Of a stretch of DNA of 64,000 nucleotides, positions 48,640 to 58,690 are shown piece by piece. The notes below the pieces were generated by a model. The model searched no databases, had not been told where the DNA came from, and was given only the letters and a program-made list of their open reading frames with translations. Positions within the stretch are counted from its first letter, which is position 1. Each line of letters starts with the position of its first letter. A program made the position numbers and the translations under genes. Source of the stretch: Mermis nigrescens (lineage: Eukaryota; Nematoda; Enoplea; Mermithida; Mermithidae); assembly GCA_036768485.1 (NCBI GenBank), contig JAVLUZ010000171.1:372001-436000 (forward strand), read 5' to 3'.

Positions 48640-48960
48640 TTAAAAAGAAAAATTGCAGTAAATGTTTATACTTCCAGTGGGATAGACCCTCAAAAACACA
48701 TTGGTAGGATTTGTATTCACTTAAATCAGAGCCTTCGAATGCCTGTCAACGATGGAAACTACAGTTATTATGTCGAAACGTCGGTCGATCAAAACCAATG
48801 GCGCATTGTTGTGGATCGCAGGTCTGAAGCGTGTGAATCTAAGGAAAATATTCAATTTGATCAACCTGTTGTTGCTTGTTTCTTTCGCATTACTAGCAAC
48901 CGTAGCACAGACTTATTATGCGTTATATGTCATCATCTCGAATGTCCTATTGCTCCATAA
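48640..48960 (+). CDS. BTBD9: BTBD9 last exon: second F5/8C-like domain, part 2
   Basis: Encodes a HIGRICIHL strand, DGNYSYYVETSVDQNQWRIV, and VACFFRITSNRS. The end is CHHLECPIAP with stop TAA at 48958-48960. The 'Y-S-Y-Y-V-E-x-S' and final 'H-x-E-C-P' motifs are BTBD9 landmarks. The exact 5' boundary is unresolved. The preceding donor leaves phase 0, but the AG candidates here (48657-48658, 48676-48677, 48684-48685, 48706-48707) all give another phase. The frame is closed upstream by TGA just before 48637. I see no obvious polyadenylation signal nearby. Confidence 0.85.
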   Translation, partial: LKRKIAVNVYTSSGIDPQKHIGRICIHLNQSLRMPVNDGNYSYYVETSVDQNQWRIVVDRRSEACESKENIQFDQPVVACFFRITSNRSTDLLCVICHHLECPIAP

Positions 48961-49681
48961 TAACGTTTTAAGTGAATTCTGTAAGCTTAATACGACAGGC
49001 ACGTAGCAGCTGACCTTCTAAGTCTCGGAGGACTGAAATTTCGAATCTGAATATCTTGATAGCCGATGGGAGAAAGGCACGAAAATTGTATTTAAGAGCG
49101 TTTCTTGGCGACCTCTGTATGTTAATATGTTATTCATTCGAGAAGCAAAAATCGAAAATAATTTCACCACATCACCACATTTCTGAATTGTACAGAGAAC
49201 TAGCCCTGACACATTTCTCAACGTTTTTTACCTCAATACAGAAAAATTTTCGGACTTCTGTCTTTTTACTCAAAGCCGGTGAATCGCAAAGAAAAACGGT
49301 ACAAGAAGTTTTTAATTTATAGCACAACACTATAAAAAATTTAGAATTATTTGCTTTTAAGATTAAAATTATATTTCAAGTTTGTTCAGAAATATTCAAA
49401 AGCGTATTTTGGCTATCTTTCGGAGCGCTTCAAAAATTTTCGATTGTTCTTATGTCAAAGAATCTTGTCTCGAAATTTCGAGCTGTTCCTAACACATATT
49501 CCTCCAGCCAGTTACATGCACTGGCGGATTTAGAGGGGCGGCCGCTCCCACCCCCACCACGTCGTCAGAAAATATTTGGGCGCAATGATTAATAAATGTG
49601 TAATTTTTTATGATTTTAGTCGTTTTCATCACGATTTTTCGAATTTTATTGCGCTTCGCGCCGGGATATGACATTTACTGA
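48961..49681. other. 3' flank of BTBD9, partly transposon ends
   Basis: AT-rich. At about 49519 the sequence CACTGGCGGATTTAGAGGGG resembles a hAT end, without a defined partner. Confidence 0.45.
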
Positions 49682-49859
49682 GAGTGGCGGATCCAGAATT
49701 TTCCTAAAGGGGGGCGGTACCCCAAAGGGGGCGGAATCCTGACTTGGGCGGAAAAATTACCCGTTTTAACCCGGAAATCGCTCAAAAATCCTTAATTTTG
49801 CGCACTATTTTTGGCCAATGGGGGGGCGATGTCCCCCCGCTCCCCTTAATCCGCCCCTG
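49682..49859. mobile_element. 178-bp hAT-like MITE
   Basis: Left end GAGTGGCGGATCCAG (a one-base change from CAGTGG). Right end, read inward, CAGGGGCGGATTAAGGGG. Flanking 8-mers TTTACTGA and CTTACTGA match at seven of eight positions. G-run-rich interior, non-coding. Confidence 0.8.
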
Positions 49860-49873
49860 CTTACTGATTCTAA

Positions 49874-50040
49874 GGGCCGTATTCACAAGGGCGATTTAGC
49901 GTTAAATCGATTTAAGTGGAGCACTTAAATCGTCTTAACTTGTTAAATCGTATTCACAAAGGCGATTTAGCTTAAATCGATTTAAAAATCACCCCCTCTT
50001 AAATCGGGATTTTAAATCTGGAAGCAGGTTTAGAGCTCGA
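49874..50040. repeat. GGGCCGTATTCACAAGGGCG repeat, partial element end
   Basis: The unit GTATTCACAARGGCGATTTA occurs twice (about 49879 and 49950), with ATTTAAATCGATTTAAG-like inverted words. GGGCCGTATTCA starts are common in small DNA-transposon ends, but no second end was found here. Confidence 0.4.
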
Positions 50041-50620
50041 TTTAGGGCTGTCATTTGTATTGTTTGCGGCGTTGTGTAAACGTAGCGCAGTGCCTACGTT
50101 ACAAGCTTACTTGAATCGAATCCTGAGCTTATGCGCTCGCACGGGGGTGCTTGCCCTTATTAGGGGTCGATCACCAGCCCGCGACTCGGGGGTAAGTGGA
50201 CCAGCCTGTACAAGGTAGCCCGGCCCTCTACGCACGCACCTCGCCTTTGAGATTAAGTACCTAATTGAAGTAAGTTCCCGGAAACCTAATTGAGGGCGCA
50301 AAAAGATTATTATTTAAGTTATTTTAGACTGAATTCCGGTGCTTGAAAATATTGAGGGTTCCTGCTGTATTGTAGCACAAGGCCGGAAATTCAACCGAGC
50401 CCAACATCGTTGATTAAATAATAAATTTTTACAATATTTTTGGACAGAAAATTATGAAGCAATAAAAAAGCGACAGCAGCTGCCGACCATCGTTTTACGC
50501 TAATGGGTAAAATAAAACAATGTATTTAAACAAGGGCATGAAGCCCCGCCAAAGGCATACAAGAAATGCCAAGTTGGCGCACACAAACTGACAAAACAAT
50601 TGTGTAGGGACGAAAAGACG
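50041..50620. other. No gene recognised; GC-rich patch
   Basis: 50100-50300 is GC-rich relative to its surroundings (for example AGCCCGCGACTCGGGGGTAA). A minus-strand 64-codon frame there has no motif. Confidence 0.4.
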
Positions 50621-50628
50621 ATTGTGAC

Positions 50629-50845
50629 CATAGGTGGGCAGCACCGAAATTCTTGGGCGGGGGGGGGAGTGAAAAAATTTTTAAAGGTCAAAAAATTGTC
50701 TTAAAAGTGGTTGTATGGCGAAAAAAACACCATTTTTCGACGTTTCTCGTCGAGCAATATCCAATGGCATCAAAAAATTGCTAAAAAACAAAAATTTTTC
50801 TGGGGGGTACTTCTGGGAGGTGCATACCCCCCAGGCCCATGTGTG
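50629..50845 (+). mobile_element. CAYAC-family MITE, copy F
   Basis: 217 bp, CATAGGTGGGC...GCCCATGTGTG, with a perfect 8-bp duplication ATTGTGAC (50621-50628 and 50846-50853). It inserted at or near the left end of the tandem-repeat-ended element that follows. Confidence 0.93.
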
Positions 50846-53515
50846 ATTGTGACCCGCTTGTCCCACCGACCCACTAGACCGACTTTTTTGTCCCGCTAGA
50901 CCCACCGGAAATCTCGCTAGACCCACCACGTGCATAATGAGGTGTCCCGCTAGACCCACCGTTTCACGACAGTCCCGCTAGACCCACTCGAAAAAAGGAG
51001 GACATGCATATTACACGTGAAATATAAAATAGTTATCAAGACGCATAAGTGAATTCTGCAAAAATTTTTGAAATCATTAATTAAAAGCAAGTTTGAGGTG
51101 TGTAATAGTCAATAACAAGCGGTTAGTTCGTTTTCATGAATGTGCAATTGTATATAATTACCATAGGTACTTTATTCGAAAAAAGTTCTTTATTATCAGC
51201 TTCACAGACTACATAGCTGACTTCAAATAACGAATTAAAACGAAATTAGCGCGGCCGAAATCCATGGCTCGATTCGAAATCAAAATTTCTATATAGTATT
51301 TGAAGCGATGAAATAAAGCAGAGGCGTAGCCGGGATTTTGGTTCGGGGGGGCATGAACAAAAATTTTTTAAGACTACTTTTGCATTGTATGCCAGTAACG
51401 TTGTGTATAGTAAAACTGAGTTTTTCGACCTTTAGTAGTATAACCTAGCTAATTTATGGGTTTCTGACGATCAAAAATACAAAAAGTGTAAAGCGGCGCG
51501 AAGTACCAAAATTTTTGGAATTTCTACCGTATTCATGTAGAACTTACTGCCTTTCTATTGACAGAAAAATTCGAAAATTATAAGTGCGCAAAGTGCCAAG
51601 AAATTTAGTCAATTTTTACCACCCCTAACATTTTGTAGCTCTGTGAATACTAATAGTCTGACAGAGCAGAAAAATATCGAATTTGTACAAAGCAATTTTG
51701 ACAGTTCAAGCTTCTAACAAGAAAACTGCGAATTACTAACTTTGTATGAAGATATTTTGAGTGTATCAGGCTTTTAAACGCAATGCTGGAGCTTTACAAA
51801 AAGAATGAACAGTAACTGGCGGCGCTATGCGCCGGAAATCTATGACGTTTTTGAACTTTAAACTCAATTTATACAGCTTAAATCATGCAAAACAGACAAA
51901 TTAATGCCGACGCTAAACGCCGGAAATTTTTAGAAATTCTTGACCCTTTTACCTGGCTTGTTCTCCCTAAAATCTCGTTGCACATGTACAACGAGATTTT
52001 ACGGCTGCGGGGGGAAGTCCGGGGTGGGGCGCTCAAGCGTTCCTAGCGGGGTCCAGGGCAGAGTCCCGGAAAATGTTGTAATAAAAGCATTTTAATGCTA
52101 AATAGTAACATTGAAATTTTCGCGAAATTGGCCAAATCTCGATTCTGAATCAAGCCCAAAAACACTTAAAATTGATAAACTCCTACATTGTACAAAACTT
52201 ATGAGCTGATCAGAAAACAGGAAATGCGCAAAAACATCAAAAGATTTGGCCATTCTCATTTAAAATAGGACTATGTGTCCTTGTAAAGAAAGACAAACAA
52301 AGCAAAGAACAGACAAACTGGTACACAGAAGACAAACAAAGCAAAGAATAGACAAACTGGTACACAATCATTTTCGCACTTTTACTATTATGCGCAACAA
52401 GCATGAGCAATTTCATTCTAGTACATTAAATTACTAATGTGATGTGAAGTGCTGGATTATTGAAGCTGATTCAAACTTTTAAAATCATTGGATCTATATA
52501 ACGAATAATGATGACTCAGCGCGAAGCGCCTGAAAATTTGGACGTTTTTGCCTTTTTGAACTCAGTTTTCTAGACACATATTATTGTAGCAGAAAAATCA
52601 ACAATATTCCTGAAAAATTTCGGAGGGGGCATGTGCCCCCAATGCCCCCCTGGCTACGCCTATGAAATAAAGTGAGCACATGGGCATTAGCGCTCCTTAG
52701 TCTTTTTTTTAAAAAGAGATTCGGATTTATTGACAATGACCTCATTAACATTTTCGATTTTTTAGTGAGAATTTGTAATATCCTCTCGGCCCGATTATTG
52801 TTGAGCCGTCTTTGTGAAATGCCTACTTGCTTTTCATCATATTCCTATGTGCATATCTGTACTGTTATCGGAATGCAGTGTCAACGCTTCAATCTTTGTG
52901 CCTACTTAGTATGCGGAAATTCCCTGATCGGAGGATACAAAGAGTACAGTACCATTACGATAATAAGCAAAAAATGCACTCTGAAATGTGTTTGACAAGA
53001 GTGTATTGACATGAAAAATAGAAATTCATTCTTAAAAAATTATCGGCCATGGCTGGCTACTTACCATTGCCACACACATGCACGCACATATCTTCTTTGC
53101 ATGTTATAATTTGTAACATACACAATTTCATGAAGTAATATACAAAATTTATTTATTTATTAATTAAATCTAATTGATTAGGTGGTTAATTAAATGTAAT
53201 TATTTTTTAATTAATTATTTATATATTTGACTAAACATATATACTTGAATGGATACACTTTGAAAGCATTTCTATTTTTGCTTATAAGCGTACATAAATT
53301 TCTTCTCTGGTGGGTCTTCCGAGACAGTGGGTCTAGCGGGATGGTCGCAAAATGGTGGGTCTAGCGGGACACCTTATTATGCACTTGGTGGGTGTAGCAA
53401 GACTTCCGGTGGGTCTAGCGGGACGAAAAAGTGGATCTAGTGGGACGGTGGGTCTAGCGGGACGATGGGTCAAGCGGGACGGTGGGTCTAGTGAGACGGG
53501 ACCGAAAAGAAGCCT
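50846..53515. mobile_element. Element with GGTGGGTCTAGCGGGAC tandem-repeat inverted ends
   Basis: The left end (about 50850-50990) has five or six units GTCCCGCTAGACCCACC. The right end (about 53308-53500) has about nine units in the opposite orientation. In both arrays one pair of units is separated by a shared spacer carrying GTGCATAATGAGGTGTCCC or its inverse. This shows the two arrays are true inverted copies rather than chance simple repeats. The interior holds a hAT element (51319-52664) and AT-rich sequence with no recognised gene. Confidence 0.75.
51319..52664 (+). mobile_element. hAT-type non-autonomous element, copy 2
   Basis: 1346 bp. It starts CAGAGGCGTAGCCGGG and its inverted right end is CATAGGCGTAGCCAGGGGGG. 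A perfect 8-bp duplication AAATAAAG flanks it (51311-51318 and 52665-52672). It is co-linear with 30855-32273. It has a small internal duplication at about 52279-52370 (AGACAAACAAAGCAAAGAA twice) that copy 1 lacks. Confidence 0.93.
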
Positions 53516-53642
53516 GCCCACTATGCACAGAAACTAGGACAAAATTCTGCGGCCACGCAGAAAACTAAAAACTATGTGCGGAAACTACTCGACGCATGGA
53601 GAAAAGAAAGCGCACAGCGTGGAAGCTGACAAGAGGCCCTAA

Positions 53643-54263
53643 AGCCTGATTTATACTCCACGCGGCGAGCGAAGCGGCGAGAAATTGCCGCAACAGCCGC
53701 CGCAGAAATTTCGCGCAAACCCATTTATACTTCGGGCTGCGGCGCGGCAGCCGGCGAATTATTCGCCGCCACAATTTGATTTATACTTCACGCGGCCACC
53801 GCGCCGCGGACTGATTCGCAAAAGTCTAGATTTTTTTGCCGCTTTCCAATTTATACTTCTGCCGCACCGCAAGGAGTCAAAATTGTTATTTTTAGCTTTT
53901 TCGGCCATTTTTTCGCCGCGCCGCAAAAGTCAAAAAGCCCATTGCTCTTGCGAATGCTAATGAGGTTTGAGCCGAATGTCGACGTCGAATCATTTTGAAT
54001 TTTAATGAGGTATCGATTTACGCAATATTCTGCGGCAGTTTGCAAGAAGTATAAATGCATTGCGCGAAGCGGCGGTGAGGCGCCACCTTGTCGCTGGTTT
54101 TTTTGTCCACGCAGTGAGCTCGCCCCTTGAAGTATAAATGCACGACGCGGCGCGGCAAGCGGATTTTGCCGCAGAATATTCGCGCAGGGTCGACTAATTT
54201 TTGGGCATACTGTGGCCGCAAAACCCCTTTGCGGCGCAGTTCGCGTGAAGTATAAATCAGGCT
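53643..54263. mobile_element. 621-bp Harbinger-like MITE with TATAAAT subterminal repeats
   Basis: The ends are AGCCTGATTTATACTCCACG and, inverted at the right, AGCCTGATTTATACTTCACG. A 3-bp TAA is present on both sides, which fits PIF/Harbinger. The interior is unusually GC-rich (GCGGCG, CGCCGC) with seven or more TTTATACTT / AAGTATAAAT motifs placed along it. Its design parallels the 3.5-kb element at 44348-47874, whose motif is TTCATACTT. Frames here (53565-54342) are by-products of GC richness. Confidence 0.85.
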
Positions 54264-54593
54264 TAAGGCTCAGAAGACTAAATCTAAAATGAAAAATTCT
54301 TAAAGTGCGTCCAAAACTGCGCTCGCACGCAGTTTTAAACAATGCAAAAAAAGAGGCATATCAATGCAGACAAAGAATCACGGAATGGATTCACGAATAT
54401 AACAATAGGCCTATGGGCAAAGCTTTCGGTAAAGGAATGTACAAACGGGACAGGCACAAATATGAGACACACACATATGAATTTAAGTACACGTAAGATA
54501 TGATAACACACATACCAATTCGTACTCAAGTCGCATTAAGCCCAAGTGCTCATTTTCCTATCCCGGATTTTTATTGAAAATATGTATGGGAAT

Positions 54594-55719
54594 TAGGGAT
54601 GCAGCGGATACCCGCACCCGCACCCGCACAAAAATATTATGATAAAACAGCGGGTGGCGGATAATAATAATTAGAATTTACGAAAAGACAAAACGATTCT
54701 GAGGCAGTAGCACGTTAATGAAAAAACCAAAATGTATAACAGTATGTTCTAACGTACCAGTACAAATTGGAAAAGCGAACATCTACTTGTAACGAGTCAT
54801 ATTTTTAGGTACCCTCTGGACTTCAGGTACATGTTCAAGCTCTCTTATGGTTAATTCCAATTATGCGAATTATGCTTTTTAAAAAAAGAAGGGTCTAGGT
54901 GCCAGTCTTTACATGCATCAGTTCAACCACTCTAGCGTGAGTAGAGATATTATGCAGCAATGTATTGTACATTGCTTTTTTAAGACGAAGTAGGACGTTT
55001 CGGCACTGCCGTTTTGGCGCCATACTCGTTGTAATATTATTAATTATTTACATTTAATTTATGATTAAAGTATAATACAGATTCTGAAAGCTCATTCAAT
55101 TCTCTACGTGATGGTACAAATTACTTTTAGAATATCTTCAAATTTAATGAGATAATTAAACGCATCTAAAAATACTCTGGATTTTCTACAGTTTTTCAGT
55201 CGTACACAAATGAATACTCGTCGATTCTGAATATATAATTTACTTAAAAATTGCTTCAAAATTAATGTAGTTAGAATATTTTTTAAGTTGCTGGCGCGAA
55301 AACGTCGTAGACCCTTCTTAAGAAGAGAATGACAACAACTAGTGTCTAAACATTGTATTCTGCAAAGTGCAAATATATTACTCATATTGGTCAATGGTTC
55401 AATCATTGACAATTTACTTATCTTTAGTTTGCAAATTTGATTCATTGAGAGAGTAGTCTGCAAAGAAAAAGACAATCGGCTTGAAGATTAATATGAATTT
55501 TGCACACAGTAAATAACTGCATTAAGCGGACAAGAAATGGAGCATTTTTAGCCCTATTTATATTATGCTATATCTCACTGCTAAACCCGCCACCCGCCAC
55601 CCGTACCCGCTATTTTTAAGGTGCGACACCCGCACCCGCACCCGCACCCGCTAAAGCAAAATTTTGGTACCCGCACCCGCACCCGCTATTCCAAAAAATG
55701 TGCACCCGCTGCATCCCTA
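54594..55719. mobile_element. 1.1-kb hAT-type element with (CCCGCA)n subterminal repeats
   Basis: TAGGGATGCAGCGG at the left and its inverse CCGCTGCATCCCTA at the right (allowing one base), with a perfect 8-bp duplication ATGGGAAT (54586-54593 and 55720-55727). ACCCGCACCCGCACCCGC-type repeats line the inside of both ends, more on the right (55590-55700). A 123-codon minus-strand frame (55104-55475) has no motif I recognise. TAGGG ends with an 8-bp duplication indicate hAT. Confidence 0.93.
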
Positions 55720-55946
55720 ATGGGAATGGAAATGAAAATATGATAATTTTTGGGGGAAGTGGTCCTGGGCGACTCGCTTTACTGTTGCGCTCAGCGGTCG
55801 CGTATGTGCGTATGGAAATTTAGCACAAAATTGTACATCTGGGCAAAATAGTCGTAGGTACATTGCAGCGCAAAACAAATGGAATTTTGCGTTGAACCAA
55901 CGCGGCAAAAAACGGCGTGTAGAGGGGTCTCTACAGTCGTTTGATT

Positions 55947-56160
55947 ATGGACCCTCTAGATTTTTTTGACAACATTGACAGAATAGAAGAACTCGGGATC
56001 ACATTCAATGGCCAATGAGTGAACGCGACAATCCATTTATTGCTTATAATGACGAAGAGTTTCGAATTTGCTATTGCTAAAGAAAAGAAACCGTTCGTGA
56101 ACTGATAAATTTGGTACAAGATCGTATCATGCGACCTGCTTGTAGCAATAACCCCGACCG
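55947..56160 (+). pseudogene. PIF/Harbinger transposase N-terminal relic
   Basis: Starts MDPLDFFDNIDRIEEL at an ATG (55947). After a small frameshift it reads NPFIAYNDEEFRI and then, shifted again, a KETVRELINLVQDRI helix. This order (D-rich start, 'N-P-F-x-x-Y-x-D-E-E-F', then a helix-turn-helix with 'K-E-T-V') is the N-terminal part of Harbinger DDE nucleases. Stops interrupt it and the catalytic domain is missing. The companion Myb-like gene relic lies convergently just downstream. Confidence 0.55.
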
Positions 56161-56329
56161 CCTTATTGGCAGATATAACACACATTTATTTTGCTTACGT
56201 ACTAACATAAAAGAAAAACAAGCACAGTTCAATAAAAAAATTGTTTCACTACTATATCTATTAGAAGAAAAACTGGACAAAGTTGGTTTTTCTCCGAAAT
56301 TAAAGTTAGACGCAGAACTGCTGGTTTGA

Positions 56330-56620
56330 AACAGCTTTTGCAATCTAGCTTCATAATATCGCTTTTTGACCGCAGCTGCCGCTTGTTTTTGTCTCAAGAC
56401 TTCCATTTTGGCTTCGTGTTCTCGTTGCATTATTTCTCTTTGAAAATTAACCAAGTCAGATCTGTGGAAGTTGTCACGATTATTTGTCGAGGAAGGCTGG
56501 TTAAACTGACCCACTGTAACCCGAGGCTCTTTTTGAGTTAGTTGTTCATGGGTGACTTCGTTAGATTCAATTTGAACAGTATCTATAAACAGTGAAGCGA
56601 GGAAGTTCGCCTCACTTTGT
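56330..56620 (-). pseudogene. Myb/SANT-like Harbinger companion protein, C-terminal relic
   Basis: The minus-strand frame contains a FQREIMQREHEAKMEVLRQK helix followed by AAAAVKKRYYEARLQKLF. This charged C-terminal coiled-coil is typical of the Myb/SANT or MADF-type DNA-binding proteins that accompany Harbinger transposases. Upstream in the same strand the frame extends with FLASLFIDTVQIESNEV and a polar linker (QEPRVTV-like, PSSTNN). The DNA-binding domain itself is not visible. Convergent placement with the transposase relic supports the reading. Confidence 0.5.
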
Positions 56621-57179
56621 GCGAAAAATGGTAAAAATTACTTTTATTGATCAAAAATTAAAAACAAATTTAATCTTCAAATCAGAGAGCCAGGAAAAAA
56701 TTTAGAACGGAGGAGATCAATTATTTTTGGGACTACCCTACTTCGACTCCAGTTAACATTCTGAACGATCACCAGTAAAACCATCCTCAAAATTTTAAAC
56801 AGATTACGCGGGTGGCAAAAACACCAAAAAGTTTAGGCAAAGAACTCCAAAATTTTTTTTCGCTTTCGAAATTTGGTTTTCTTGTTTTCCAATACTGTTG
56901 CAATTTGATGATCGCGCACAAGTAAGAAATACGATTCCACAGTCCCGAAATTTGGTTCCCTACCTTTAGAACGACCCGTGAATTCGTTTGTGGAGTATAA
57001 ATCAGCAGTAACCATCAAAAATTTCACTCCAGACGCAAATTTTTTTACTTTATAGTACAAAATGTCAAGAAAACTTTTCAAAATTACCTGTGTAAATTTT
57101 TTCGCTTAAACGCCTTCCTTTATTTCCTGTTGTTAGACAGACAGTTTTATTATGCACTTTAAGTCAATTTAGTTAATAT
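56621..57179. other. No gene recognised
   Basis: AT-rich. The minus-strand frame 56833-57081 has no motif and no splice context that I can support. Confidence 0.4.
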
Positions 57180-57190
57180 ATTAGCAAAGA

Positions 57191-57957
57191 AAAATGCTCC
57201 GATGGAACAAAAAAGATGAATATACTTGGAATTGTGGATTATTAAGGATGTAAAACGAGGGGACTAGGAAGAATCTACCTAAAGTCGCAAAATCTGCTAA
57301 AAATCACACTTTCTCTAAGCAACGCAAAAAATCGAAGTATATTCTGCGGCCTCTAAAAAGTGTCTTTTTTAAATAATTTTCAAAATTTCAGATAATAAAC
57401 GAAATCTATAATGTTTCCTTTTTTTAAATTGCTGGCAAGTAGCAACACTGGCTAGCTTCGTATCCTGATTGAAAGAAAACTTAGTGGTATTGTATTTAAA
57501 GTTGTTTTATTTTGCTATGAGCATTATAGCAAGCAAAGCAGGGGCCGATTGATTAGTGCATACAATCGTTACGGGCATGCTAGTGTACCTACATTTAGTC
57601 TGTTTCAAGTCAACTCACGCGTTTCCTACTGTTTTGAACCAACAATTCTTGCAATTGTTTTGGATGCATCGATGTTTGCTATTTCATTCAATTGGCTTAG
57701 GAAGACTGTTACTCGATATCATTTCCCATAGCTGCTGCGTAGCTAACGTGCTGCTTTTTCAATCATTTTTATTGTTAAATATTTATTCTAATGTGTTGAC
57801 CGCAGAATATACTTCGACTTTTTGCGTTGCTTAGAGAAAGTGTGATTTTTAGCAGATTTTGCGACTTTAGGTAGATTCTTCCTAGTCCCCTCATTTTACA
57901 TCCTTAATAATCCACAATTCCAAGTATATTCATCTCTTTTGTTCCATCGGAGCATTT
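57191..57957. repeat. Fold-back unit with ~160-bp inverted arms, right copy
   Basis: Arms 57191-57357 and about 57798-57957 with a ~440-bp loop, homologous to 12104-12846. The loop shares ATTGATTAGTGCA and GGGCATGCTAGTGTACCTAC with the left copy. Confidence 0.85.
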
Positions 57958-58094
57958 TTCTTTGCTAGTACCCTACTTTTAATTAGCATGATTTCAGTAC
58001 ATCAGTCAGCAAACACATACAGTAACATACCACAATAATGACAGCAGTCCAAGAACGCGGAAAACAATATTGTTCTTAACATAAATTGATTGCC

Positions 58095-58690
58095 TCTAAA
58101 TTTAAAAAATATTGTTTTAAAAAAAGACTCCCTAGATTTTATAACCGTCTACCTTTTGAAATCAATCAGACTGCATAGAATTTTAAACTGAGTTAGATAT
58201 GCTCTTGATTGTCGGAAGTATAAAGTTTACTATTTTTATTAGCTATAGTAAATATATGTTACATTCTAAACAGTCCTGTAAGTTACAGAGGTCGTTCCAC
58301 ATTTAAATTAACTTGGAAACGACATATAACGTACCTACGGGACTTACTTAAGTACCTAGCTACACTTAGCGCTGGTCAGGTTGCTAGGGCGAGACGCCGG
58401 ACTCAACCACACGACCCTCAATAACTATGGTCTCAAACTCCTCGGACCTAAATTCGTCCGTACCTACGGAGCTATTGGCAGATATGCCCTTAAAACCTAA
58501 CGCAGTAGTAATAAAGTAACCCCGGAATTTTGCCCTAGGTCAGTTGACCTATTTTGGACCAAAATAATAATTAACGCAAAAAGCTTTGTTAACTTGCTTT
58601 CGCCAGAGAATACCTATGGCGAAAAACTATTTCTTTTCTGCTTCCTACGAGCACAATGAACAATGAAAACAAGAAAAAAGATCTCTCAAC
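58095..58690 (-). repeat. LTR-like fragment related to the Gypsy LTR
   Basis: On the minus strand it has AGGTCAACTGACCT, then CGCTAAGTGTAGCTAGGTAC and ACTTAAGTAAGTCCCG. These recall AGGTCAACTGACCTTTGCAG, CTTAGTGCGTAGCTGCTGAG and CTAAGTACCTAAGTAAGTC of the LTRs at 15788 and 29240, in the same order. It is probably a remnant (solo LTR) of a related but different family. Ends not defined. Confidence 0.4.

Noticed and set aside
53565..54342. Several overlapping GC-rich frames on both strands
   Set aside because: They lie inside the Harbinger-like MITE, and overlap each other because stops are rare in GC-rich DNA.
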